Source of the DNA: Seminavis robusta
Lineage: Eukaryota > Bacillariophyta > Bacillariophyceae > Naviculales > Naviculaceae
Length of the DNA: 52,852 nt
NCBI GenBank assembly: GCA_903772945.1
Contig: CAICTM010000689.1
Coordinates: 1 to 52,852 of the forward strand
Reading direction: 5' to 3'
The notes beneath the pieces were generated by a model. It had not been told where the DNA came from, did no database searches, and saw nothing but the letters and a program-made list of their open reading frames with translations. Both the position numbers and the translations under genes were made by a program. Of the stretch, positions 40,467-49,920 are shown piece by piece (the stretch's first letter is position 1; the number at the start of each line of letters is the position of its first letter).

Positions 40467-43400
40467 TCAAGGTGGATTCATTTCAATTCGACCAGAAGGA
40501 AGCATTCTTGACTGCCGCTTCAAGAGATGGTCCAGCTTTTGATAGTTCGACTCAAGACGCTTGTCCAATTTCTCACGCAAATCACGCAGAGATCGTGGTC
40601 TAGACGAAATGGGATCGTTTAACAACGTATCGAATACCTCTTTCCACAAATCCGTTTGCCAATAGCGTTTGAATCTTTGCTTTGGCATCCATCTCTTCGT
40701 ACGCTGGTCTTGCGTTATTTCGATGTGAGAGTAAAAGAGCAGCACATGGATGCTCGCACACAGTCCAAATGTGTCTGTATCAAACGACCAGGGTCGCTTC
40801 TTCTTCATTGCAACAGTCATCATGTCTTCTTCAGCTGCATCGCCGATCATTTTGACATCTTTGGCGTCGTGGGGACTGTTTGCCAGGTCAGCAAGATCGA
40901 TGGCGCGTCCAAAGTCAACCAGCATCAAGTCTGCTCCGTCGACGCCCTGAGAAGAGCAAAGAACCCAGTTGTCGGGCTTGACATCGCAGTGCAGAATGTT
41001 GCCATGCCAATGGAGGAGTTCCAAATGATGCAGCATCCTTGAGGCATAATGGAGCGGGATCAAGTCTTCAATCTTCTCATTGTGCCGGCGATACAGGTTC
41101 ACCAGGTCGACAAGGTGCAACCCACTATCCGATGCTGCCGTCATGCTCATCATCCCGCCGTCTGCCAAAGCAACAAACGATAACGGCTTGGGAAATGGAA
41201 AGAGATCGCACTGTACTCGAAGATGTACCTTCTTGAGAATTTCATATTCCATAGCCAACGTTTCGGTTGAAGCTTGTGCCTTGACTGCCATCGAGGTGCT
41301 GCTGGGTTCATCATCCATACTCAAGAGTACAACAATGCCGTGCGCCCCCCTTCCTAGCTCGCGTTTCACGGTGCCCTTGCTGTGTCCAATCTTCAGAACA
41401 GAATTATTGTCCAGCAGCTTCTTTCTGAAGGCCTTTGGAAGAATGTACTTTGGGAGATTGTACACGGCAGTAGCTTTTAGGATTTCTGCGAGGCTTGGAC
41501 ATTGCTCCGTCCCTGAAGCAGACTTCTTGACCCTTTTCAGCGCGTCTGTTTCTGCTGCCTTCAGAGTTTGGCCATAATCGACAGCCTCCTGCTGTCCAAA
41601 GCAGCTGAACGTTATCGTGGGAGACGCAATTGGGTTTCTGTTAGGGGGGAGTGATATGTTGTCAATGACAGATATGTCACCGAAGCTGTTTGGATCGGTG
41701 ATTGTCGTCCCCTTGGGCCTAAAAGAGACGCCCTGCAGCAGATTGAGTGGAAATGGATGAGGAAGGATTTGGATTGAATGCAACTTGCGCGCAAAACCAC
41801 AATTTTTGTCACTTACTCACATCTCCTTTTTGAGACCACTCGTCGATGCTTGGAGAACTGCTTGTGTCGTGGGCAGGAGCACTGTTTGTCGTGTCTTTGA
41901 CTGGAGACGGACAAGTCTTTGGGAATTCGCCTTTGCTGTTTCCAAAGAGTAAAAACATTGTGTCCTCCGAATCCACGGGTTCTGGCGATTCTGAGTGTTT
42001 CGATTTCAACTCTGACTCTCCGACTTCCTCGCAAGCACTGAGCAGTTCCTTCATGATTAGTGCAGTACTTTCGGGTTCCTCGCTGAGCGATGCCGTTTCC
42101 TTGTGTGGAACTTCTGTCTTGGTGGCATTACTCGTAGAGGCAATTGCTGTCCTTGGTGGTCTCGGTGGTCTCTGCACAAGGACGACCTTTTCAGTAGTTG
42201 CTGTAGACGAGTTGTGATTGTCGTTGCCTTGATCACATTTGTCATCTCTATGGATTTCAAAAGCAGGACCGTTCTTGCTTGCACTGGTGGCAGGAATAGC
42301 ATCATGCTGCTCTTGCTCTTCGCTGAAAATGTGAAACCCTGGGCCCTTCGTTTGGCTCGTAGACTGAGGCATGGCATCGGTCGAAGAGTTTTGATTGTCG
42401 TTGCCTTGATCGTCTCTATGGATTTCAAAAGCAATACCTTTCTTGCTGACATTTGCAGGAATGGCATCATGCTGGTATTGTTCTTCGTTGAAAATGAGAA
42501 ACCCTGTACCCGTTGTTTGGGTCGTTGACTGAGACATGGCATCGGGTACCAAAGGGCGGGATTTGGAATTGACTTCATCGTCTTCATTGCTCTCTTCGAG
42601 GATTGTGACAGGACTGTGACCGTCGTTGGGGGCATGAGCACGTCGCTTGGGACTGGGTTCGCCTTGCAGGATTGCGCCGAAAGCCCGTCGGCGAGCACCT
42701 CCTTGGCTTGGTTGTTGTACCTGGGGCCTCACTCTTTGGCTTTCTCTATTCTCGTGAACGGCTTCGCTTGATCCAAGGCCGACAAGCGATTTGTTGACAT
42801 TCCGGTCGTGGCACCCCACTAGATCCATAACAGTCGAGAAGGCGTCAGCTTCGTTTTCAGAATCAGCATTTTCAGCACCCTTCGTCGCGGGAAGACTATC
42901 AAAGCTGGTCTGGTGACAGACGTCACTCAAGAGCTCTTCGTGTTCACCCTTGAGACGCCGCGTCTTCTTGCAGGACTGTGTCAACCCATCTGCTGGACTG
43001 CAGAACATCATGCTCATTTCGTGCATTGCCAGTTTCGTGTTGATGGTTTCTTCGCCAACTGCATGCGCTTCGTTAACGGTAGAGCTACACTGCGAAACGT
43101 TGATGCTCCTGTCTCTCAGTTGTTCAAAGCTGACCCTCTCTCTGAAAAGAGCACGGCGAGATCCTTCCGTTCGGCTACTTCCAAACGCACTGTGACCGCC
43201 ACTCGTTGAATCTTCCATCGATCGATCACCAGTCGTATTATTCTCGTCAATGTCCATATCTGAATCGTCAACTGCAGAAATCCTGCCACTTCTTTGTTCC
43301 AATGCGTTGAAGTTTGTTTCCGGAGGTGCCACCTTGTATCGACCAAAGAATGCTCGATGTTCGTTGAAACATTGCTCCCGACCGCGGTCATTCTTGACTA

Positions 43401-44877
43401 GACGCTCTCCAACGTAAGCAGTCCTAGATGTTGCCTTCTTGCCTTCGGAACGATGGCTTCGTTTACGTAGTCTGTCCTCGTCTACGAGATGATGCGCGGC
43501 AGTCGCTTCTTCTTCAACCAGCTGCACCTTCTTGGCCCGGTCTTCATCATGCTGCAGTCTCGATGGATCTTTCACGTAGCGAAGGGGGTCCTGGAAGAGC
43601 TTTTCTGCGACGCTTTCTCCAGACTCGAGTTGACGGAAAGTGCGTTCATCGCGGTGTCGCCGTCTCCGGTCTTCATCAGCTTGTCCCATCAACTCTTTGC
43701 GCTGGTTTTCTGCTTCACATTCTTCGTCAATAAACACAGAAAAACCTTCCGACTTTGTTGGCATTTGTCTTGGAGCATGTGACGGCGGGGCTGTCGCATA
43801 TCGAGAAGCGGCGTTGGCAGTCTGAAGCCCTCCTCTCAGGTTCCATTGCTCAGCAGCGATGGTGTTTTCCTTTCGACGGTCTTTCTCCCGAGCCAAACGT
43901 CGATTTTCGTTGTTGCCAACGTGATGATCCAAGTTGTACCCATCGTTCTCTTGCCCGTCTTGAAAGATTCGAAAACCAGCAGAACTCGGCAGGTTGTTCG
44001 ATTTGCCCTTTTGATGGGTTGTGTTCTGGGTCGAACTGAAATGTCTGGAACTGCCATGACCTCGAGCTGACCGATCTCGAAAGGTCGACATGTTAGATGA
44101 TGGCATGTTTTGGCTGCGATGAGATTGTCTGGACTGTGGTGGGTTGTTTCGGTTCCTTGTGGATGATCGATCGTTTCTCCGAAATGCGTCCTCCGTCAAT
44201 CTGCCAAGTACGGCATGGCTATCACGACCGTCGCCGTCATCCTCTTCGGTGCCAATGCCCTGCTGTTCATTCCTGACACGTCTTGCCATTCGCCTTTGAA
44301 ACTGTTTGTAGCGCTGCTCGATAACATGTTTGGGCTTGGCTCCCTTACTTTTTGCTTTGGTGAGTATCTTCTCGGCAAGTTTGAAGTCGTGTTGCTTCTC
44401 CGCCCAGAATGCCCAAGCCATCCAAAATATTGCTGTGAGAGTGCCAATATGGGAGTCATGAAGAAAACGAAACACTTCTCTTGGCTCCCTTGCCTTGTCT
44501 GCATAGGACACACAGACGCGAATGAAGCGGACGTCATTGCGGTACTTGTGCTGTCCGACCAAGGCTCGAGTACACCGTTCCAGAAGCAGAAACTCTTTCT
44601 GTGTGTCCGCAGGAAAGGACTCTTGGCAGAATTTGATGTACGATAGCCAATGAATGAGTGGATCCTGACCGTCGTCTTCTTCCAGCGTGATTCTATTCTC
44701 CATCATTTTTTCGGAAGGTTGCACTAGCACTTCAAAGTGCCTAATCAAAGTTTCTTTCCTTTGCTTGTCCTCTTCTGTTTCAACGCAAGACTTCTCGAGT
44801 ATGGCAACATTCCTACCCCTTCCGAGTGGAGCCGCATTTTCCTTGAACGCTTCCCAAGTTGGTGTCTCGGTAGCCAT
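40467..44877 (-). CDS. MadBub spindle-checkpoint kinase (BUB1/Mad3 family), ~1440 aa, two exons
   Basis: Exon 1 is 41821-44877 (1019 codons, ATG 44875-44877) and exon 2 is 40467-41732. The 88-bp intron begins GTGAGTAAG and ends CTGCTGCAG. KEN box 1 is at 12-14 (FKENAAPLGRGR), then the Mad3/BUB1 TPR region (~35-205). ABBA-type Cdc20-binding motifs FRIFQD (302) and FSVFID (379) flank KEN box 2 (336-338). Further matches are FLIFNE (793), FEIHRD (817), FHIFSE (848) and FEIHRD (873). A TINTKLAMHEM segment (611) resembles a conserved mid-region motif of the family. The C-terminal kinase keeps the G-loop (1146), Lys1170, HCDVKPDN (Asp1269) and DFG (1292). It should act at kinetochores and inhibit APC/C-Cdc20. 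Confidence 0.92.
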
Positions 44878-45039
44878 GGTCGTCTTTATCTTGAGCTTGC
44901 GTCTTGCGTCCCTTGTGGTTTGTTTTGTTTCTGCTCTCGAAAAAATGAGCAAAAAGAGCCGTTCCCAGCAGCAGAAGGTAAAGCGTTAAATGCTCGCACG
45001 ACTGAATGTAATCAACGGCCATTTGTTTGTTGGGTTGGG

Positions 45040-45063
45040 GTTTTGACGTTTTGACGTTTTGAC
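45040..45063. repeat. Short tandem repeat GTTTTGAC x3
   Basis: Three exact 8-bp copies lie between the MadBub 5' end and the first duplicated unit. Confidence 0.8.
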
Positions 45064-45118
45064 AACAAACTAGACTAACGCCCTCGAGAAATTTTTTTAA
45101 GCTAGTACTATAAAGGTT

Positions 45119-45170
45119 GAGCCCCCGCAGGGGGCTCTGAACCATAAAGATTGGGCCCCTTGGGGCCCAA
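45119..45170. terminator. Twin GC-rich hairpins, copy A
   Basis: GAGCCCCC-GCA-GGGGGCTC at 45119-45137 and TTGGGCCCC-TT-GGGGCCCAA at 45151-45170 are perfect palindromic stems 13 bp apart, each preceded by ATAAAG. They lie just past the stop of the minus-strand ORF at 45187, so on that strand they fall in the 3' UTR. A role in 3'-end formation or as an element end is inferred. The same pair recurs in copy B. Confidence 0.6.
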
Positions 45171-45186
45171 CCACCAAGCTAGCTAG

Positions 45187-45513
45187 CTAGTGGGAGTGGA
45201 ATACATGGTCTTCTGGCTTGCCCTCAAAGCACTGCAGCAGAGCCTCCTGCATCTTCGACTTTGTCTTTGGGGTGGACCATCCCAGGACCCTGGCCCAACC
45301 CTTCATGTCTGCGAAGCTTGTGCGTGGGTCCAACAGCTTGGCTTTGGTCAGACCACCTTGCTTTGGAGCAGCCTTTCTCTTGCCAGCGGCATGTTCATTG
45401 ATCCTGGCCATCTGAACAAGCTGACCCTTGTCTCTGAGCAAAGCTTTGGCATGCTGGGGCCTCAGCCTACCCCTGAGACCAGCGTTGCCCTGCCGCATCA
45501 TGTTGAAGTGCAT
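45187..45513 (-). CDS. Basic protein of the duplicated unit, copy A, up to 108 aa
   Basis: The frame reads MHFNMMRQGN, a Lys/Arg-rich middle (GKRKAAPKQGG), then a helical end with SFADMKGWARVLGW and TKSKMQEALLQC. The last part resembles small helical DNA-binding modules, but no family is certain. It overlaps the start of the next frame by 16 bp on the same strand (45498-45513), so it may be a second exon or a separate fragment. Its final ~20 codons lie in the block shared with copy B, where the reading frame differs. Confidence 0.4.
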   Translation of the reverse strand: MHFNMMRQGNAGLRGRLRPQHAKALLRDKGQLVQMARINEHAAGKRKAAPKQGGLTKAKLLDPRTSFADMKGWARVLGWSTPKTKSKMQEALLQCFEGKPEDHVFHSH

Positions 45514-45785
45514 TCGATCGAATGATTCAGCAGCCTTGCAAGGGCTCTCACAACAGGAGATGTGACTCCATGGACTGCTCCCTGTGGGAAATGGCGCTGC
45601 AGATATTGATCCAATTTCCCCGCCACTAGAGGAGTCCTAGCTTTCACAGAGGCACGTCCTATCTTGCCAACAGCCGCCAAGAACACCATGCCGTTGTCGT
45701 CCACCTTGGGGAACCGTCCACTGGAGTACAGGTTCTGGATGTAGTGGTCGATACCAGCCAGCGCCTCTTTCGTACTCGCACTCAT
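45498..45785 (-). CDS. Element protein N-part, copy A, 95 aa
   Basis: It starts MSASTKEALAGIDHY (ATG 45783-45785), followed by SSGRFPKVDDNGMVFLAAVG, RASVKARTPLVAGKLD and a helical end. It is clearly the same protein as 46692-47105 in copy B (most residues identical to ALAR). After that point it diverges and stops, so it lacks the PCNA-box-like tail seen in copy B. Function unknown; a mobile-element origin is inferred from the duplicated setting. Confidence 0.45.
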   Translation of the reverse strand: MSASTKEALAGIDHYIQNLYSSGRFPKVDDNGMVFLAAVGKIGRASVKARTPLVAGKLDQYLQRHFPQGAVHGVTSPVVRALARLLNHSIECTST

Positions 45786-46100
45786 CGTCTTCGGAGGAAT
45801 GAAAGCGGCTATATCCTCGGCTGCGGTGAGTACCTCTGCGAAGTACCTCTGCGGCTACTGAATGTGGTAAGTACACCTCTGCGAAGTACCTCTGCGGCTA
45901 CTGAATATGGACGGGATGACCTCGGTTGTATGGTCTTGCTTCACTATCTCGCTCAAATTCGAAATCCTCTGGACCGTCCTCTGGATGCATGAAATCCTCT
46001 GGATGCATGCTCGGTCGGTCTTTCGAAAACAACACGAAACAACACGACGAGAGACTGATCGAGCTGACACAGAGATGCGAAATATTGAATCGTGTGCGAC

Positions 46101-46133
46101 TGACGTCACTGACGTCACAGCCGATCAAACGAT
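46101..46133 (-). promoter_or_regulatory. Double CRE palindrome plus CCAAT-region promoter, copy A
   Basis: TGACGTCACTGACGTCAC at 46101-46118 contains two TGACGTCA/TGACGTCAC CRE palindromes in tandem. A CCAAT box reads on the minus strand just to the right (GATTGGCTAA at about 46137-46146). Both lie ~320 bp upstream of the minus-strand ATG at 45785. Copy B keeps one CRE (47403-47410) and the CCAAT box. bZIP and NF-Y binding is inferred from the consensus sites. Confidence 0.55.
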
Positions 46134-46410
46134 TCTGATTGGCTAATCTCCTCTACAGCGGCTCTACAGCGGTAGTGTACGGTTGGGTGGATGGCGGTAC
46201 GGCGGTCCCGCTGTACTTTCTGTACCAATCCTTTTATGTTCTGTTATGCGAACTACCGTCTAGCTAGGCCTGTAAGAATTTTTTTAAGCTAGTACTATAA
46301 AGGTTGAGCCCCCGCAGGGGGCTCTGAACCATAAAGATTGGGCCCCTTGGGGCCCAACCACCAAGCTAGCTAGCTAGTGGGATTGGAACACATGGTCTTC
46401 TGGCTTGACC

Positions 46411-46662
46411 TCAAAGCACTGCAGCAGAGCCTTTGCATTGTTTATTGTCACACTTGCAGATGAAGCAGTACATTGGTATGCGACCCCTGAAGGAAGCAAT
46501 TGCTCTGTGTTGGCCTAGCTTGAGGCCACTTCTGATAACCAAAGACACATGCTTGTTGGTGCCACAATGGGGGCATGGAGTCTTGAGTCCTTCTTTGGCT
46601 GTTGCTGGGTCCATGAACTTGTACCTCGAATGCTTTTCCAAGTCCTGCGGTCAAATATCTCA
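46411..46662 (-). CDS. Zinc-binding exon-like fragment, copy B
   Basis: The frame lacks an early ATG but has a good splice acceptor at its right end (CCGCAG before GACTTGGAA, near 46655), so it may be an internal or last exon. It encodes CPHCG, then a basic stretch, then CFICKCDNKQC. These Cys pairs can form a zinc ribbon-like finger as found in transposon proteins. It ends at 46411 inside the block shared with copy A. The partner exon could be the ORF at 46692-47105, but no clean donor was found. Confidence 0.35.
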
Positions 46663-46691
46663 GGCATGAAGAAGAAAATTCGAGTGAAAGC

Positions 46692-47105
46692 TTAGATCTC
46701 GAATTCCATGGCTGCTAGAGACTGTTCCTTTGCCTTCCATGGCTTGTCGATGACCTTCCCGGGTTTGAAGAAACTTGTAATTTGGGACTGGCCTGCAGCT
46801 TCGTCGTTCCTTGCAAGGGCTCTCATAACAGGGGATGTGACTCCGTGGACTGCTCCCTGCGGGAAATGGTTCTGCAGATGCCGATCCAATTTCCCCGCCA
46901 CTAGAGGAGTCCTAGCTTTCACAGAGGCACGTCCTGTCTTGCCAACAGCCGCCAAGAACACCATGCCGTTGTCGTCCACCTTGGGGAACCGTCCACTGGA
47001 GTACATGTTCCAGATGTAGTGGTCGATACCAGCCGGCGCCTCTTTCGTACTCGCACTCATGTAGTGGTCGATACCAGCCGGCACCTCTTTCATACTCGCA
47101 CTCAT
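46692..47105 (-). CDS. Element protein with PCNA-box-like tail, copy B, 137 aa
   Basis: ATG 47103-47105. Two 15-residue repeats open the chain. They are followed by the region shared with copy A (FPKVDDNGMVFLAAVGK, TPLVAGKLD, FPQGAVHGVTSPVMRALAR). The unique tail contains QSQITSFFKPGK, a textbook PIP box (Q-x-x-I-x-x-F-F) of the kind that binds PCNA, then a Lys-rich end. Binding to the replication clamp would be useful to a mobile element, and some transposon proteins carry such boxes. The rest of the protein is not recognised. Expression and function are inferred only. Confidence 0.45.
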   Translation of the reverse strand: MSASMKEVPAGIDHYMSASTKEAPAGIDHYIWNMYSSGRFPKVDDNGMVFLAAVGKTGRASVKARTPLVAGKLDRHLQNHFPQGAVHGVTSPVMRALARNDEAAGQSQITSFFKPGKVIDKPWKAKEQSLAAMEFEI

Positions 47106-47684
47106 CGTCTTCGGAGGATTGCGATGAAAGCAGCTATCTCCTCGGCTGCGGTGAGTACCTCTGCGAAGTACCTCTGCGGCTACTGAATGCGGTAAGTACA
47201 CCTCTGCGAAGTACCTCTGTGGCTACTGAATACGGACGGGATGACCTCGGTTTTATTGTCTTGCTTCACTATCTCGCTCAAATCCTCTGGATGTGTGCTC
47301 AGTCGGTCTTTCCAAAACACATGCTAATAACACGACAAGAGACTGATCGAGCTGACACCGGGAATATTGAATCGAATCGTGTGCACGAACGTCAGCGACG
47401 ACTGACGTCATCGAATCTAAAGATCGAACGATTCTGATTGGCTAATCCTCTACAGAGGCTCTACAGCGGCTCTACAGCGGTAGTGTACGGTTGGGCAGAT
47501 GGCGGTACAGCGGTCCCGCTGTACTTTCTGTACCAATCCTTTTATGTTCTGTTATGCGAACTACTGTTGTGCCTGTGACTCAACTCGACTCGACTCAGCA
47601 TCCACGGTGAAGCATTAGAGCAGGAAGGTTCGGCCTGAGGCCTGATCCTGCTGGATCTTGGATCGCACCAGCAGCAATCACGAG

Positions 47685-47865
47685 CTGAAAGTCAGTGCTT
47701 TACTCAGTCAGTCAGTGCTTTACTCAGTCAGTGCTTTACCCAATACTGCTTTACTGAATGCTCAGGTTGTCATTGGTGGTCCATTAAAACAGAGCTTCGA
47801 AGTGCTGCTACTACTACTACTACTACTATTACAACAACAACAACAACTACTACTACTACTACTTG
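47685..47865. repeat. Simple repeats: CAGTCAGTGCTTTACT units and (CTA)n/(CAA)n
   Basis: At ~47688-47745 units of the type AGTCAGTGCTTTACTC repeat three to four times with slips. At 47807-47862 a trinucleotide tract runs CTA (x7), then ACAACA (x5), then CTA (x6). The stretch 47568-47978 holds no gene. Confidence 0.8.
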
Positions 47866-47978
47866 TAGCTAGAACCAAAAGTGGAGTTCTAAGAAGCATA
47901 GCAGGGATCAGAGAAGGCTACGAGCACTGGATGAGTAACCGAGGACTGGTGACGGAAACTGCGTTTTGTAGGCGCGGG

Positions 47979-48075
47979 TGTTGGGTCTAATAACACTGCA
48001 GCTACTAGTAATATCAAGGTTAATTTGTTGATTTGGGCGAGCTGAGAAGAAAAAGTGATCTTTCTGGCTGGTCGC
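47979..48075 (+). repeat. 97-bp inverted repeat, left copy
   Basis: It matches the reverse complement of 49824-49920 over 97 bp with a single mismatch (GGG versus GGA near its outer end). It borders the decayed Copia sequence on the left. Confidence 0.9.
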
Positions 48076-49740
48076 ACTTGTTGCCCAAGGGATGGAAGAT
48101 CTGGGGTGACAGAGCCAGGCCGCAGCACGAAAAGAGATGGATCACTACAACAAGCGTGTGGCATTCGCTCCAGTTTTAGCCAAAGGCTGTAAAGAATCGG
48201 AGCTCAAGAAGTCTCCAGTGACACTCATGTTCTGTACGGAAAAGCGAGACGAAACCACAAGGCCAGATCCGTTTTCAATGGAAGCCAACGAGAGTATACC
48301 AGGACAAGGATGAAACACGAAGTCGACAGTTTCGCTTGAAGGCCTAATGTTGTCGATGTGCGTCAATGCCAGTGAAGGCCGCGACGTGATGATTTTGGAT
48401 GTACCCAATGCTTTTATTCAGACAGCATTGGCGCAACCCAAGGATGGTGGTGATAGGTGATCATGAAAATGAGGCATTCTTGCAGAATATGCTTGTGGAA
48501 ATCGACCCAGACACTTAAAAGCCATTCCTTGTCTATGAGAAGGGGAACCTATCCTCTACGTTGTGGTACTGAAGGCACTTTTGGAATGCTCATTGCGAGT
48601 CTACTTTGGTACAAGGCATTCCGCAAGGATTTTGAGTCTATTGGTTTTGTATTCAACCCCTATGACCTTCATTGTCGCCAAAGGATGGTCAAGGGCAAGC
48701 AACAGACTATCCGTTTCCATGTCGACGACCTCATGCAAGTCATATGATGGCCAAGTTGAATGATGATTTCCTGGCCTGGTGCAACAAGAAGTATGGTACC
48801 TACGGTGCTGTCAAATCAACCAGAGGACCCAAGCACGACTATCTAGGATGACGATTGATTTTTCGGAGCCTGGCAAAGTCAAGATCGATATGATGACTAT
48901 TTGACCAAGGTGCTCGAGAGTTCCCTGTATAACTTTGATCATGTTCGTTCTGTTCCGAGTGCAGCCCCAGCTGATTTGTTTTCTGTGGGTGACGGTGACA
49001 ACCTGGACCCTGATACGAAGGTATACCTTCCACACGAACACAGCCAAGCTACTCTTTGCCTGTAGCGTGCACGTCCAGATATGCAACATGACTACCGTCC
49101 TTGTTACTCGAGTGAAACAGCCGAACCGAATAGTTGGGGAAAACTTCTCCAAGGCCTCAATTTATTCAACAGACTTTGATGACAAGCTCATTCCTCCATT
49201 GCTGACGACGATTACTACTTATCCATGTGGGGTTGACGCGAGTTTTGCTGTTCATCCCGACTATCGATCCATACTGGAGGAGTGCTCAGTTTCGGCCGCG
49301 TGCACCATTGCTGTTCTAGCAAGCAGAAGCTCAACGCCGCAGCAGTACCGACGCCGAACTCATTGGAGCCACGATGTTATGAGTCCTTTGTTGTGGACCA
49401 AGTTATTTCTGAGGCTCAAGGTGTTGATGTTCAGAGGAACATCCTCTATCAAGACAACAAGAGTGCTATCATTCTCGCTGAGAATGGTAAGAGCAGCGCC
49501 GGTAAGCGTACTCGTGCTCTGAATGTGCTTTTCTTCTTTATTCACGACCAATGAAGCAGGGAAATGTACAGTGGTGTATTGTCCCACACAGGAATGCACG
49601 GGGACTTTCTCACGAAGCCCCTCCAAGGTTGCCCTATTCCATGCGCATCGCGCTTTTATTATGGGGCATCCTCCTATTTAGTTAGTTTTAATCGTTCCGT
49701 GGATCCATTAGGACCACGGCAGGAGTGTGTTGCCGGTCTA
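48076..49740 (+). pseudogene. Degenerate Copia pol (RT to RNase H)
   Basis: Pieces of a Copia polymerase are spread over the plus frames with several stops and shifts: VAFAPVLAKG and KKSPVTLMF near 48150-48230, VSLEGLMLSM and DVPNAFIQTAL near 48330-48430, FGMLIASLLWYKAFRKD near 48580-48630, IRFHVDDLMQ near 48710-48740, DASFAVHPDY near 49235-49265, SISKQKLN-like and ILYQDNKSAIIL near 49440-49475, SAGKRTRALN, and DFLTKPLQG near 49600-49630. The element is of a different Copia lineage from the one at 333-5102 and is plainly dead. It lies between the 97-bp inverted repeats. Confidence 0.85.
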
Positions 49741-49823
49741 GATATTTAGCGGACCCGGATAAGAAAAAGACCGCACCACCGTAGGAATTTAGGAAACTGG
49801 CATTCTCAGATCCAGACTTCAAA

Positions 49824-49920
49824 GCGACCAGCCAGAAAGATCACTTTTTCTTCTCAGCTCGCCCAAATCAACAAATTAACCTTGATATTACTAGTAGCTG
49901 CAGTGTTATTAGATCCAACA
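49824..49920 (-). repeat. 97-bp inverted repeat, right copy
   Basis: Reverse complement of 47979-48075 with one mismatch. Its inner end follows the decayed Copia. Its outer end coincides with the point where the neighbouring transposase reading frame loses its family-like sequence (after KYC), so it marks an insertion or rearrangement junction. Confidence 0.9.

Larger units (their letters stand above)
45090..46258 (-). mobile_element. Duplicated ~1.2-kb unit, copy A
   Basis: Copy A shares two blocks with copy B: 45090-45245 (versus 46277-46432, nearly identical) and 45534-46258 (versus 46809-47567, with small indels). The ~290 bp between the blocks differ from copy B. The left end is a T7 run, which on the minus strand reads as a short A-run after the gene 3' ends. 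Just inside lie twin hairpins (45119-45137 and 45151-45170). ORFs run on the minus strand and the right part looks like their promoter. Tandem 'GTACCTCTGCG' units fill 45830-45900. It is probably a pair of related non-autonomous elements or a tandem duplication. No family was recognised. Confidence 0.65.
46277..47567 (-). mobile_element. Duplicated ~1.3-kb unit, copy B
   Basis: It starts with the same T-run and twin hairpins (46306-46324 and 46338-46357) 1,187 bp after copy A and in the same orientation. Homology resumes at 46809 and runs to ~47567, beyond the CRE/CCAAT region. The inner part (46433-46808) is unique and holds a Cys-rich exon-like frame and the tail of the larger ORF. Two 45-bp in-frame units encoding MSAS(M/T)KE(V/A)PAGIDHY stand in tandem at its N-terminus. 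Confidence 0.65.

Noticed and set aside
41733..41783. Use of a nearer splice acceptor (CGCGCAAG) giving a 37-bp MadBub intron
   Set aside because: It would be too short for a spliceosomal intron in this genome; the CTGCTGCAG acceptor gives 88 bp, in line with the other introns.
45119..45186. Hairpin followed by CTAG as a Helitron 3' end
   Set aside because: The hairpin-plus-CTAG spacing is Helitron-like, but CTAG is part of a GCTAGCTAGCTAG run common in this DNA. There are two hairpins, no Rep/helicase gene, and coding runs toward this end from the right.
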